Part shown: piece after piece, positions 33,321 to 45,030 of the stretch
Position numbering within the stretch: position 1 is the first letter of the stretch
Layout of the letters: each line of letters starts with the position of its first letter
From: Nephrocerus scutellatus
Taxonomy: Eukaryota; Arthropoda; Insecta; Diptera; Pipunculidae
Direction of reading: 5' to 3'
NCBI GenBank assembly: GCA_947095585.1
Contig: OX352763.1
Coordinates: forward strand, 46,839,481-46,903,480
Length of the DNA stretch: 64,000 nucleotides
Notes under the pieces: model-generated
What the model saw: the letters and a program-made list of their open reading frames with translations, nothing else
Told to the model about the DNA's origin: nothing
Databases searched by the model: none
Position numbers and translations under genes: made by a program

Positions 33321-33438
33321 TGTTTGTTCAATTAATGAAAAGTCCACAATTTTAATTTTAAATAACCCTTTAATGATATATATTAGTTTGTACAGAAGGA
33401 GCGGAAAAGTTCGTCCAACTGAGCTGCAGATTTTAACA
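33321..33438 (-). repeat. Partial 3' LTR of the outer BEL element
   Basis: The 118 bp from TGTTTGTTCAATTAATG to GATTTTAACA match the first 118 bp of the LTR at 44638. The other half of the LTR, the polypurine tract and the integrase C-terminus are absent. Coding sequence joins directly at 33439. Confidence 0.8.
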
Positions 33439-34534
33439 TCTGTAACTGTTCGCCATTTGTTTCGAGTTTGTAGAGTGCTTAAGTACTCCAAATGCCACCG
33501 GTCCCAGAAATGCTGACTGATTTTTTGTATCATTTGCCATCGATTCAAATAAGATAGCTTTATATTAATTAAATCCTTTTCAGGAATCTTCACGTTGCTA
33601 TGACCAATAAGAAAATGTGACGGAGTAAGCATTTCGACTTCTGGATCAGTTTAAGTACACAACGGTCGGCTATTGAGAATTCCTTCTATCTCAGTCAATA
33701 ATGTTATCATTTCTTCCATGGTGAGAATCGTGCTTCCAACCACCCTTTTGAGGTGAAATTTCGTAGACTTTACCGCAGCCTCCCATATGCCGCCAAAGTG
33801 TGGAGCTAGAGGTGGATTGAAATGCCATTTGATGCCAGCACTCGATGAATATTTGAGAATTGTTGTTGATTTGTTACTAGCTTATGAAATGTTTCCTTTA
33901 GCTTGGCCTCAGCGCCAACGAAATTTCTGCCATTGTCACTGAACATATTTTGTGGGACCCATTGACGTGCTACCATTCGCTTGAGCCCCGCAAGGAAACA
34001 GTCACTTGTTAAATCAGTTGCAAATTCGATGTGTACTGCTTTTACTGTTAGACACACGAAGAGACAAACATAACCCTGATACGTTTTTTGACCTCTTCCC
34101 TTGAGCAGATGAAAGGCGAAAGGGCCAGCATAATCCACGCCACAATTAGCAAATGGACGAGCTGCTGTTACTCGTGAGCTGGGTAGATCTGCCATCAATT
34201 GCGTGCGCAGTGTTGCCTTGTTTCGTTGACAGATGACACAGTCTCGGACGAGGCGTTTTGCTTGGTTTTTTAGAGATGGAATCCCAAATGATTGTCTTAC
34301 GACACTTACCAATAATGAGGGACCAGCATGTTTGTATCGAGTATGGGCTTCAGATAAGATAAGGTTTGTAATGGCTGATTTGCTATGCAAAATTATGGGG
34401 TGTTTAGTATCGTATGTGCACTTGCTGTGATTGAGTCGTCCAGCCACCCGCAAGATGTTATGCTTGTCCAGAAATGGGTTCAATGATTTCAAGGAGCTGC
34501 TTCGGTGGACCTCTTTACCCTTGCGCAGGGCCAA
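33439..34534 (-). pseudogene. BEL/Pao integrase, degenerate
   Basis: From 34534: a zinc-binding HHCC region (EAHTRYKHAGPSLL...CVICQRNKA), LMADLPSSRV, GVDYAGPF with the first catalytic Asp, and FSDNGRNFVGAEAKLKETF with the second. A gap or frameshift near 33640-33805 is followed by LTPSHFLIG and FWDRWHLEYLSTLQTRNKW. The catalytic Glu region is damaged, and the normal C-terminal 80 or so residues are lost where the partial LTR begins. Confidence 0.8.
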
Positions 34535-34720
34535 TATTTCGTCATCAAATATTTGTTTCTGCTCGTAACGGCAAATCAGATATCATACGTCCAGCAATTC
34601 ATCTGTTTCGGGAAAAAAAGAATTAATTCTCAGAGATTTAGGTTTTCGAATATTATCGATGAATCTTTTGATGTAACATAATACTAGTTGTAGTTTGTAA
34701 AAAGGTGAGTATTTTCTGAA

Positions 34721-35815
34721 CTATTCGTCAAACAAGTGGTTGTGACTTAATAATTTGTGTTGTACATTCAGTCCAATCATAACATTGTGTGAGGTCGATT
34801 GTAATAGCCATTTATCTGGGGAATCAGCTAACCTTTGAGGACCATGCCACCAAATTGAATAAGACTTCAATGACATGGGTGAAAGTCCACGAGATGCACA
34901 ATCAGCTGGATTAAATTCTGATGGTACATGTTTCCAAGATGGTCTTGGCACTATGTCTAGAATCTGTGCAGTTCTATTTCCGATAAAGGTAGACCACTTA
35001 CTTGGATGTTCGCTGAGACAATCAAGTACGTCTTTTGAATCTGTCCAAGCATACATTTGACTTATTGATATCCGTGTTTCATAAGAGTTTCATAAGTCGT
35101 GATAATAATAATGCACCCGAAAGTTCCAACCTTGGGATCGACAATTGCTTGATGGGAGCTACGTTCGTTTTTGCTGTTATTAATTCAACTGCGATTTCAC
35201 TACCATTGGTCACCTTGAAATAAATGGTGGTTTCATATGCAAGTTTGCTTGCGTCGCTGAAACCATGCATCTCAACGACTGATTTGTTGTTGGTAGCCTC
35301 GAAATTGAGATGGAGCTTGCCAACAGCAAATCCTCACGCAGAGTCAACCACTCGGTCTTCAGATTATCGGGCAATGGGTCATCCCAACATATGTTTTTCA
35401 TCCACAATTGCTGCACGAAAACCTTTATTCGAATCACTACTGGAGCCAGCCACCCAAGCGGATCAAAAAGCCGACTAGCATCGGATAAGGCGGTTCGTTT
35501 GGTATGAACCTGGTGTCGGGGCAATTGGACATTGAATGTGATTATATCGTGGCCGGGACTCCATCGTAAACCTAATACCTTGACTGTGTCCGAAGAATCT
35601 TGATGTTCCCTAGAAAACGGTTTATCACAATTGTCCCAATGTTCAACCGGAATGTCTTTCAACAATGATTTGCTATTCGCTTTCCATTTTTTAAGTTCCG
35701 AACCATATTGTGAGAGTGTGATTATTAACTCATTTCTGGACGATAGTGCGTCTTGCAGAGTATCGGCACCGGTCATGATGTCGTCTACGTATGTGCATTC
35801 ATGAATTATGGCTGC
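34721..35815 (-). pseudogene. BEL/Pao reverse transcriptase C-terminal half and RNase H
   Basis: It starts at the insertion junction with YVDDIMTGADTLQDALSSR (RT catalytic YVDD at about 35780). It continues with VKVLGLRW, DPLGWLAPVVIRIKVFVQQL, IPRLELSGALLLSRL and WTDSKDVLDCLSEHPSKWST (RNase H) to FNPADCASRGLSP. Three frames are needed. The N-terminal RT half is at 42149-42480, on the far side of the nested element. Confidence 0.85.
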
Positions 35816-36209
35816 TGTTGAGAATACTCATATTGGCAACTATAAATTAAAATTAATTAAACACTTGTGCTGTGCTGCTCGTCGCCAACTGATCTCTACC
35901 TCTGCAAAATAAATAGGTATTTCAATGCGTTTCAGTGTGACCGATAGAGACAACACTAGTCCCAGCAGATAACCATAAATTGCAAAAGATAAGCGCAAAC
36001 AGCGGAGGTCAGTTGGTGGTGAGCAGCAGCAGTAGAAGAACCTGAAACCAAAAGTAAGAATACAATTGTAATATTAAATGTAAAAATGAATATATATGTA
36101 TAATTAATAATTAATAGTGAATTTTAGCTTTCCCTTTATATAAATAAAGAGGAATGCTCAAAAGCCTGAAAGATTAAACATAAGGACGCCACTCAACGCC
36201 AACTCAACA
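35816..36209 (+). repeat. 5' LTR of the nested BEL element (394 bp)
   Basis: From TGTTGAGAATACTCATATTG to CAACGCCAACTCAACA, with 5-bp inverted ends TGTTG/CAACA. It contains an insertion around 36026-36058 (AGCAGCAGTAGAAGAACC) that the 3' LTR lacks. Confidence 0.95.
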
Positions 36210-36395
36210 ATCTAAAATTCCTTTTGCGATGTAAAATTATAAATTCTACAACGCCAGGAGGACCTCAAGCAGAAGAAATTATAATTTCTTACTGGTGTAG
36301 AAAATTGAAAATCCGTTTACCGGACGCCAGCGCCGAGGAAAAAAGTAAGTACCATTTAGCTTGTAAAACCTTCGCCATTTTCCATTTGTCGAACC

Positions 36396-37606
36396 ATGCC
36401 ATTAGAGCGCACACCGCCATTTTCGAATGCAAGCGCCGACTGCGACGTCGCCAATGAAGTTGTTGCACGGCCAACGCATGGCGACGCTATTCCATTAGAC
36501 CACACTCGAGCATTTGTAAATGAAAATGCCCAGAGCGACGCCGCGAACAATAATGCCGCGCGGCAGCCAATGATTCCACTGCCGCCTACGCTAATGTTTC
36601 CATCGTTGCCCGGCCCGGCAGCGACAATCGCCAATTCGACACAAGCTGGAATAATTCAGCAAAGCAAGTCTGTAAGATCAGAGTCATCGCGTAGCTCCTC
36701 TCGAAGAACAATTGCGTTAAAACTAAAACGCGTCGAAGAAGAAGAAGGAAGAGGATGCTGGAAAAGCATTTTTTGGACAAAAAATACGAATTACTCGCAC
36801 AAATGTCGCCTTCGGAAAACGACACCAGTGAAGACGAAAATTCTCGAAATATCCCGGAAAAATCGGAACGTCTTAGCAATTGGTTAAACCATCAAAGAGC
36901 ATCGCAAGACTTTAATGCAACAGCTTTGAAAGAGGCATCATTTGCCAATGTATGGACGGGCTTGAACACGCAGCAAATAAATGTGAGAAACGCTGACCTT
37001 TTCAATCAATCAGTTTACAAGTCACACCAGAGTGATAGTCAACAACGGCGACATAACGATCATGGCAAAGTTCGAGAACCCCAACATACGCAAACGGCGC
37101 CATCTAGAATAACTAGAGTGCAAATGGCTGCAAGGCATTCAGTGCCGACTGATCTTCCGATTTTCACCGGAATTCCCGAAGATTGGCCCTTGTTTTTGTC
37201 GACCTACGAAAATAGTACTCGAATCTGTGCCCTAACTGACGACGAAAACCTAATAAGATTACGCAAATCCTTAAGGGTCTTTGAAACCTTTGAAACAGTT
37301 CGCAACCGTCTAATGCTGCCTGGACAAGTCACACATATTATTTCCACACTCAAAATGAGTGTGTCAATTTTTACTAAAGCGAATTAGACAAGAGCCATTA
37401 CCTAAGGCGGATAAATTAGCGTCTATCGTGAAGTATTCACTTGAAGTCGACAACATATGTGCAGCAATGCAAGCCACTGGCTGTGACGCTCACCTGAATA
37501 ACCCCCTTCTTCTACAGGAGCTAGTTGCCTGCGACGGCAACTGTACTTCGTTAGAAGAATGTAGAACATTTCTCAACTATTCGGTCGAGCAAAGATGGTC
37601 AAGTTA
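36396..37606 (+). pseudogene. BEL/Pao Gag, frameshifted
   Basis: The first part (from 36396) begins MPLERTPPFSNASADCD and is low in known motifs. After a frame change at about 36755 it reads LEKHFLDKKYELLAQM. It then has LPIFTGIPEDWPLFLSTYEN (the conserved capsid-like start of BEL Gag) and LIRLRKSLRVFETFETVRNR. Another frame change near 37380 leads to ALMQATG-like and EECRTFLNYSVEQRWSS. At least two indels and the missing middle of the capsid make it non-functional. Confidence 0.75.
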
Positions 37607-38340
37607 AGCAAAAACAAATCTGCCGTACTTGTCTACGTAGCCATAAAAACAAATGCCGATTAAATCGCCTGTGTGGTAGAAACGGCTGCGTATACAGGCA
37701 TCATAATAATACATTGCAAACAATACTGTTGCACAACGACATCAAGAATTCAGTTCACACGGTGCACACGTCTAACTCAAACACGCACACCAATGCAAAA
37801 ACACCTAATAGACCAGCCACTGAGTTGTCGCGTTCGCACATCGCAGCTAATGCAGTTCTACATGCTCAGTCTGCAGAGAATCAAATTCTTTTCAGAATTC
37901 TGCCCGTTACCCTGTACGGTAAAAACAAACAAATAAGAACCTTTGCCTTTCTTGATGACAAACAAATAAGAACCTTTGCCTTTCTTGATGACGGGTCGTC
38001 AACAACATTAGTAGAAAAACAGTTGGCGAACGAATTTAATGTAACTGGAGAAAACATACCGTTGACGTTGAAGTGGACTGCAAACACAGTTAGAACAGAA
38101 GTGAATTCTGAAAAAATTAATTTGAAAATTTCGGGTGCAAATCAAAACACATTCGTAATTAGCGGTGCTCGTACAGTAGACGCACTAGATCTACCGGAAC
38201 AAACGATTGACGCAGAAAAGTTAGTGCAAAGGTATGAACACTTGAAAGGTATTCCAATACAATCGTATTTTAAACAAAGTCCCCGAATCTTGATTGGGTT
38301 AAAGCAATCTGGGTGTACCGCTTCGCACAAGAGAAGGTAA
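37607..38340 (+). pseudogene. BEL/Pao zinc-knuckle and protease region, with 33-bp duplication
   Basis: The frame from 37714 reads QSAENQILFRILPVTLYG and then the retropepsin-like active site region TFAFLDDGSSTTLVEKQLAN. The preceding 11 residues KQIRTFAFLDD are repeated exactly in tandem (33 bp, about 37926-37991). It continues to GIPIQSYFKQSPRILIGLKQ. The zinc-knuckle part before it (KNKCRLNRLCGRNGCV-like, in another frame) is only partly readable. Confidence 0.7.
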
Positions 38341-38559
38341 GGCAGACCAACCAATTACCACTAAAACTCGTCTTGGTTGGCTCGTATTTGGAAAAACCGA
38401 AAACCTGCTTAGTTCGAAATATCAACTACATTCCTGCGACTGCGAAAGCGTACAAAATGAGCAGCTCAGTGAACAAATGAAGAAATTCTTTTCGATCGAA
38501 AGCATTGGAACAAAAAAAAAACTCTCTTGTCACAAGAAGAAGAAAAAGCTCAAAGAATT

Positions 38560-40370
38560 CTAAGTCTGCAGGCAAGAAAAATTGGTGGACATTTTGAAGT
38601 TCCACTACTCTGGAAAGCACCTAAGATCAGTCTGCCAGATAGCTGCTACAATGCCGAGCAACGACTTTAGTGACTCGAGAAAAGGATGGCAAGAGAACCT
38701 CATCTCTACGAACTATCATCTAGCCTGGTTAAGGATTACGTACGAAAAGGCTATGCGAAGAGAATTGATCAGTCACCAGTACCTGTAACTTCGAAGACAT
38801 GGTACCTGCCAATATTTCCGGTGTTAAATCCAAACAAGCCAAACAAGGTCGGCATCGTTTGGGACGCAGCGTCTAAGGTAAAAGGCGTGTCGTTAAACTC
38901 AGTTTTGTTGACTGGGCCTGACATAACTTCGCCGCTACTAGGCACCTCTTTCGCTTCAGGGAAAGAAAGATTGCACAAAGATTGCAAGCACAAAGATTCC
39001 TCTGGCGTAATCGAGAAACGAACACCATAGAAGTTTACGAGCTCCAAGTAATGTCGTTTGGAGCCACTTCAACACCCTTTTGCGCACAATATGTCAAAAA
39101 TAGAAATGCAAAGGACTTTATGTTGGAATTTCCCCAAGCAGCCAAGGAAATAATATCACTACGTAGATGATTTCATTTCAAGTTTTAGCAGCGAAACAAA
39201 ATCGATTAAAATTGCAAAGGACGTTATATTCATACATCGTCAGGGCGGGTTTGAGATCCGCAAGTTTCGCTCAAATTCACCAACAGTCATGAAAGTGTTG
39301 GAAAGCAACAGCCCTAGTACAGACCTTGATATTTCAATGGCGGATATGGAGAAGGTTCTCGGTCTTTGGGTACCAAGCAGTGATGAATTCTTCTTCAGTT
39401 TAAAACCAACTGGAAAAATCGCAGACATTATCAACGGTAAAAGAAGACCGACCAAAAGAGAAGTGCTTCGAATCTTAATGCAAATTTACGATCCTTTAGG
39501 TCTCATCGCTAATGTCCTAATCAACATTAAAATCCTTCTGCAGTCGATCTGGAGATCAGGAATAAATTGGGACGATGAGATCAAAGACGAACAACACGAA
39601 GTGTGGAAAAGGTGGTTGAACCTCCTGCCAAATCTAAAAGGTTTGAAAATTCCTCGAATGTACCTTCGGTCACTAAATTTTACAAATGCAGATGCAATTG
39701 AATTGCACATGTGCGATGCCAGCGAAGAAGCATTCGCAGCAGCAGCATACATCAGATTAGTCGTAGGCGACAAGGTGGAAGCATGCCTGACCGCATCAAA
39801 AACTAGGGTAGCGCCTTTACGTCACATCTCAATTCCAAGAATGGCGCTTGAAGCAGCCGTATTTGGATGTAGACTTGCAGCTATAGTAATCGAAAATCAC
39901 TCGTTTAAATTTACAAGAAAAATTTATTGGACAGACTCCAAAACAGTTATATACTGGATACGGTCGCAGAGCCAAAAATTTCGCCAATTCGTTTCTATAC
40001 GAACAGGAGAAATCCTCGAACAGACGGATGCATTGAATTGGAGATGGGTTCCATCTAAACTAAATGTCGCCGATGAAGCTACAAAGATTCGTACGAAATT
40101 TACGCCTTTAAATAATAGTAGTTGGTATCAAGGCCCCGACTTTCTATGGAATCCGGAAGATAGTTGGCCTACATGCGAGTTAAACTCTTATTCCTCGGAA
40201 GAAGAAATATCGAAATCGAAAGAAAAATCGAGAAATGCTGCATCATCAACTATCGAAGGTTCTCAAGATGGAGAGCATGCCTTAACTCATTGGTTAGAGT
40301 TCATCAATTTATTCACCTATACGTACGCAAAAGGCAAACTGCTGATTTCGACTATCCCACTTCTTTAGCC
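38560..40370 (+). pseudogene. BEL/Pao reverse transcriptase and RNase H, damaged
   Basis: Runs through WYLPIFPVLNPNKPNKVGIV, WDAASKVKGVSLNSVLLTGP, then a deletion that removes the first catalytic Asp region. It resumes at QRFLWRNRETNTIEVYELQV, MSFGATSTPFCAQYVK and YVDDF (about 39164, after a frameshift). The 359-codon ORF from 39289 gives KVLGLWVPSSDEFF, IYDPLGLIANVLI, CDASEEAFAAAAYI and the RNase H segment YWTDSKTVIYWIRSQS to VPSKLNVADEAT. RT is inactive because of the deletion. Confidence 0.85.
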
Positions 40371-41796
40371 AAGGCCGAGACATACTTGTTTAAGCAAGCT
40401 CAAAGGGAATGCTTTCCAGAAGAAATAAACGTTCTTAACAATAATCCAGTCAATAATTCCAAAGTCAAGTACACTACACAAGATCTCACCATACCTTGAT
40501 GAAAGTGGTGTCCTTAGATTGTCCGGCCGAATCGATGCAGCACTGTGTGTGGAAACTGATACCAAACGTCCAATCATAATGCCGAAGGATCATTATATCA
40601 CACACTTAATCGTGGAATATTATCACCGTCGTTTCAAGCACATGTACGCGGAAACGGCAATAAACGAAATTCGTCAACGTTTGTATATCCCAGGACTGTG
40701 AGTGATGCTAAAAATGGTGCGGCGTCTCTGTCCAAGGTGTTCTATTCTAAGAGCAGCGCCTCGAATCCCAATTATGGGACAACTACCTGCAGCAAGGTTA
40801 AAAGCGTTCACGAAACCATTCTCGTACGTTGGCTTAGACTATTTCGGGCCGATGTCAGTGGCTCTGGGTCGGCGGCACGAAAAGCGATGGGGTGTCGTCA
40901 TAACATGTTTGACGATAAGGGCTATTCACATAGAAGTCGCTCATACTCTATCCACCGACTCTTGCATTCTCGCTCTTCAAAGGTTCATTGCTAGGCGGGG
41001 AATGCCAATTCAAATATACTCAGACAACGGCACAAATTTTCGAGGTGCAAGTCAAGAACTCAATGCGCTGGTCGGTAAAATTGATCGCGACAAGATAAAA
41101 GAAAATATTGGCGAAGGTAAGCTTAAATGGTCATTTATTCCTCCAGCAGCACCGCATATGGGTGGCGCTTGGGAGCGCCTAGTGCGTTCTGTTAAGCAGA
41201 CGCTCGCAGAAATATCACGAACCAAGACCCCATCCGACGAACTGTTGGTTACTATGATGGCGGAAGTTGAGAATATTATCAACACTCGCCCATTGACGCA
41301 CGTTCCACTTACGGAGGAACAAGATGAAGCCTTAACACCCAACCACTTTCTCTTGGGCTCATCAAGTGGTTCCAAGCTAGCTGTCGGGTTTAATGAAGAC
41401 GGTGTCTCCTTGAGAAAAAACTGGGTTACAGCGAAGCAATTCGCGAATTCATTTTGGAGAAGATGGATTCGTGAATTCCTTCCATCTCTTACCCGAAGAA
41501 CTAAATGGTTCCAGCCGGCTAAGCCGATTGCGATAGACGACGTCGTCATCATTGTATACGAGAAGAACCCAAGAAATACCTGGCCTAAGGGACGCGTTTC
41601 GGAGCTTCACACTGAACAGGACGGTAAAGTGAGAAGTGCCGTCGTAACCACACAATCAGGAATCTACGTAAGGCCTGTTTCCAAGCTAGCAGTTTTGGAC
41701 GTTGCCAACTTTGAAGATGGTCGTGAGCCGGACGTACGTACCGACTTACTGGGGGGTGGTGTTGAGAATACTCATATTGGCAACTCTATAAATTAA
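40371..41796 (+). pseudogene. BEL/Pao integrase with one premature stop
   Basis: Zinc-binding part HLIVEYYHRRFKHMYAE, then an in-frame TGA at 40699, then CPRCSILRAAPRIPIMGQLP. The catalytic core has GLDYFGPM (first Asp), IYSDNGTNFRGAS (second Asp) and PPAAPHMGGAWERLVRSVKQ (Glu). It is followed by LTPNHFLLG, FWRRWIREFLPSLTRRTKW and a C-terminal WPKGRVSELH. All three catalytic residues are present, so the main lesion is the stop. The ORF runs into the 3' LTR. Confidence 0.85.
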
Positions 41797-42143
41797 AATT
41801 AAATAAACACTTGTGCTGTGCTGCTCGTCGCCAACTGATCTCTGCCTCTGCAAAATAAATAGGTATTTCAATGCGTTTCAGTGTGACTGATAGAGACAAC
41901 ACTAGTCCCAGCAGATAACCATAAATTGCAAAAGATAAGTTGCGCAAACAGCGGAGGTCAGTTGGTGGTGAGAATACAATTGTAATATTAAATGTAAAAA
42001 TGAATATATAGGTATAATTAATAATTAATAGGGAATTTTAGCTTTCACTTTATATAAATAAAGAGGAATGCTCAAAAGCCTGAAAGAGGAACATCGCTGC
42101 ATTTTTATTTAACATAAGGACGCCACTCAACGCCAACTCAACA
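41760..42143 (+). repeat. 3' LTR of the nested BEL element (384 bp)
   Basis: The same ends as the 5' LTR. It differs by several base changes and two larger indels, including an extra GAGGAACATCGCTGC near 42086. The indel differences mean the insertion is not brand new. Confidence 0.95.
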
Positions 42144-42148
42144 GCTGC

Positions 42149-42480
42149 TATGTTTGGATGGTTTCTACAAGATCTAATGCAATTTGTTTCAGCGTTCTTG
42201 TAGCAAGGAATGGTGCTGAGGACAGCCAATAGGTTACCGTTCGGAGTCGATAGTGTTTTAAGACGCTGGATGGACTTTCTCTCAAAACGATCCTCTGAAA
42301 CTCTGTGTCACAATCGGCCATCATAACTCGGCGGTACATCTTCTCGATGTCTGTAGAGAACACATACCTTTTTTCCCGGAACCCGTAATTTTGGGCCAGG
42401 GTCTTTTGATTTAAAGACACCATGGTGAGGCAAATAATAAGATGGTGATGCAATTTGCGATTCCGGGATCTCCGACACAT
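42149..42480 (-). pseudogene. Outer BEL reverse transcriptase, N-terminal part
   Basis: The minus strand reads KRYVFSTDIEKMYRRVMMAD with the first catalytic Asp, FQRIVLRESPSSVLKHYRLR, and VTYWLSSAPFLATRTLKQIA. It then meets the nested insertion; the other side resumes at YVDD at about 35780. This shows the insertion split the RT between its two catalytic blocks. Confidence 0.85.
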
Positions 42481-42573
42481 GACCTAGGGAAATATATTCA
42501 TTAATGAATTTGGTATATAAATCTTTGAAATCAGGGTTCAGAGCAAACCGACTTTCAAGTGTTCTAAATCTTC

Positions 42574-44580
42574 TTACAGCAACGTGGAAAGTATTACCGA
42601 TGACAGTTGTTGAGACCTTGAAAGCAATCTGACAATGAAACGACCACTCTCAGTTCTGGTCGTGTGTTCGACAAAATGATCTTCACATAATTGTTCCTCT
42701 GGTGACAAAATTGGTTTATCGGTCCCACCCGATTCCACTTCCCAAAACTTTTTAGCATCGCGTCGAGTTGCATAGCTGTGGGTAACGCTATACAATCGTT
42801 TGAGACATTTTGCCACTGTCCGTTTGCCTGCCCAACCAAATGCGGTATTTTGTAAAAATAGGCATGAGTTATTAATACGTTTTGTGCCGTCACGAATTAT
42901 TTCGAAGAAGAAATCTGAGCCAATAAGGATGTCAATCTCAGATTGTCGATTGAATGTGGGATCAGCCAACTGCACTGAATCAATACTTTCCAAGTCAATA
43001 TTAATTGGGTGAGAGGGCAGCTTAGAAGTGATGCGTGGTAAGACAAAGGCCATCATATGCAATATTTGTTGATTGCTAGTTTTCATCTTAAGTCGTACTA
43101 CACCCTTTGTCCGTTCAAAGCTGCTGAGTCCGATTCCGCTGATTGATACGTCTGATTTTTCCTTGAGTAGGCTTAGACGTTGCACACACGAGTTTGTAAT
43201 TAGGGTCAACTGGGACCCAGAGTCCAAGAGTGCACGACACGTTGAGAGGCCACCGGTTGAGTTTTCGACATTTACCAAGAGAGTAGGTAACATTGCCAAA
43301 GACTGATCCGTTGAGTTACATGTGGCTGAGAAGCTCTGAATTTCCGGCTGATGTGAGGATCCTTCTTGATTCGCAGTCGCACAATGAGATGATGGTTGCG
43401 TTATGTGCAAAAGCGTATGATGACGTTGGTTACATTTGCGACATCTGCCTCGATTCGAACACTGAGTTGCTGTGTGTGTTATACTAAGGAAAATATAGCA
43501 ACGTCGCTTAGCTTGGATGAATTCTCTGCGTTTGATGACATTGAAGGCTAAGAAGTCGTTGCATTGCAACAATGAGTGTTGCAAACTAGCACAGTACGCA
43601 CACTTGCTGAGAGGCCCATATGGGCTGGAGGTTGATGACGTGACTTCGACTTGAGCAGCCACGTGAGTTTTTGCTTCATATCTCGAGTGGTTTCGCTTTT
43701 GATGGCTTGTTTTTGGCTCCAATGCATCAATACGTCGAGATAGGAACTTGAGGAAATCTGAGAAAGTTGGATCTTCCAAGTCGTTAGAATGATGTGCCCA
43801 TGCTGTTTTTGACATGTCATCTAATTTATCAAGAAAAAGAAAGATGAGCCATAGGTCCCTGGCTTGTGCTATCACATAACGCATCCAAACCACGGACAAC
43901 TTCTTCGGAAGTGTCCATCATTCTTCGCAGAGTGCTAGCACTTGAATTTTGAATCACTGGTTGAGTAACGAATTTTTGGACAAATGCATTAACGATGAGT
44001 CTCTTGCGGTCATACCGGTCTTGCAATTTTGTTAACGTAACACTATAATTGTTCTCGGTGACCAACATGTGTCGCAGCAAAGAGGCACCATCGAGCAGGC
44101 TCTTAAATATTGAAATTTTTGGACCGCACTCAATCTTTTCGCATCGTGGATGGTCTTTGAGTAAAGATCGAAGAACGACGGTCATTCTGTGTAGCTTCCG
44201 GAAAATTTTGGTATGCTAATTTTCGGAAGTTTGAGCTCAGCTTCTGCACCGAAATTGAGGTTAGAGCTATTGAAACTGAACGTGTGATCTGTCTGGAGTG
44301 GCACCACTTGTTGAGCGATTGATTTTTTACTGACCCAATTCATCAACTTTGAGACGGTCATGTTGTAATCATACTCAAAAGTCAGATCACTTTCCGCTTC
44401 TGGATCAAGTGAGATCTGTTTAGTGTCCAAGTCAGTGAACTCTGCTAGCAGTGTGTGACATCGATTTAGTCTTGCTTGAATTTCAGACAGAAGAGTTGAT
44501 TCATTGATTGATTTAGCGAAGCCTATGATTTTATTCAGTTTCCCAAATACACCGGCCTTTTGTTTCCGAAGAGTGCTCAA
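42574..44580 (-). pseudogene. Outer BEL Gag and protease, frameshifted
   Basis: From 44580: MSTLRKQKAGVFGKLNKIIG, a helical Gag N-terminus; AEAELKLPKISIPKFSG; then in a second frame IFKSLLDGASLLRHMLVTEN. In a third frame (43899 on) come a long Gag segment, CAYCASLQHSLLQC and CRKCNQRHHTLLH zinc-knuckle-like motifs, and the protease STCRALLDSGSQLTLITNSC. The following segment FWEVESGGTDKPILSPEEQL is the conserved link to RT. Frame changes at about 44183 and 43860. Confidence 0.85.
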
Positions 44581-44618
44581 CCTTTTCTCTATTTCGAGGT
44601 ATGCTGATTTTTAGCAAT

Positions 44619-44634
44619 CCGGCTCGAAGGACCA
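44619..44634 (-). promoter_or_regulatory. Primer binding site of the outer BEL element
   Basis: The minus strand reads TGGTCCTTCGAGCCGG three bases after the LTR end. This is complementary to the 3' end of a tRNA ending CCGGCTCGAAGGACCA, which fits insect tRNA-Tyr. Confidence 0.7.
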
Positions 44635-44637
44635 AAA

Positions 44638-44882
44638 TGTTTGTGCAAAAATGAAAAGTCCACAATTTTAATTTTAAATAATCCTTTAATGAAAGAAATA
44701 ATTTAGTTTGTACAGAAGGAGCGGAAAAGCACGTCCAACTTAGCTGAAGATTTTAACAAAAGAGAAAGAGCAAAAATTCAATCCTGAGAAAATGTCATTG
44801 TCATTCATGTATTGACATTATTAAGTCGCGTGTACACGATTGCATTCTTAAGTCGCGTTCATACGCGCAGTACTTCTAAACA
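44638..44882 (-). repeat. 5' LTR of the outer BEL element (245 bp)
   Basis: From TGTTTGTGCAAAAATG to GTACTTCTAAACA in plus-strand orientation. The left 118 bp match the partial LTR at 33321. The outer end is followed by GTTAT, the target duplication. Confidence 0.85.
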
Positions 44883-44898
44883 GTTATCACTATTGTTT

Positions 44899-44924
44899 AC
44901 GCACTCGCACCTATTGAGAAGCTG
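44899..44924. repeat. Right arm of the 26-bp inverted repeat around the BEL cluster
   Basis: ACGCACTCGCACCTATTGAG (then AAGCTG) is the reverse complement of 33272-33297 apart from two mismatches. Confidence 0.75.
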
Positions 44925-45030
44925 GATATAAAATCGATCTTACTGATCTACTTTATTTTTATTGAAAACTAATGGCGGATAATCGAGATAGCAAGTCATT
45001 TTTGGAAAAGGATAATACATAGCCAGATTT

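Larger units (their letters stand above)
35816..42143 (+). mobile_element. Nested BEL/Pao LTR retrotransposon (6.3 kb)
   Basis: A complete outline: 5' LTR 35816-36209, Gag, protease, RT, RNase H, integrase, a polypurine tract GGGGGGTGG directly before the 3' LTR, and 3' LTR 41760-42143. GCTGC flanks both ends (35811-35815 and 42144-42148), a 5-bp target duplication inside the outer element's RT. Coding regions contain frameshifts, stops and deletions, so this copy is non-autonomous now. Its orientation is opposite to the host element. Confidence 0.95.
33321..44882 (-). mobile_element. Outer BEL/Pao LTR retrotransposon, split by a nested BEL/Pao copy
   Basis: The element runs from the 5' LTR (44638-44882) down to the partial 3' LTR (33321-33438). 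It is flanked by the 5-bp target duplication GTTAT (33316-33320 and 44883-44887). Gag, protease, reverse transcriptase, RNase H and integrase occur in BEL/Pao order on the minus strand. It is interrupted at 35816-42143 by another element and carries many frameshifts and stops. Without the insert it is about 5.2 kb. It cannot move by itself. Confidence 0.9.

Noticed and set aside
36210..36395. Primer binding site of the nested BEL element
   Set aside because: No stretch after the 5' LTR matches a tRNA 3' end ending in CCA that I could recognise; left unassigned.
41052..41552. 166-codon minus-strand ORF
   Set aside because: Antisense shadow of the BEL integrase.
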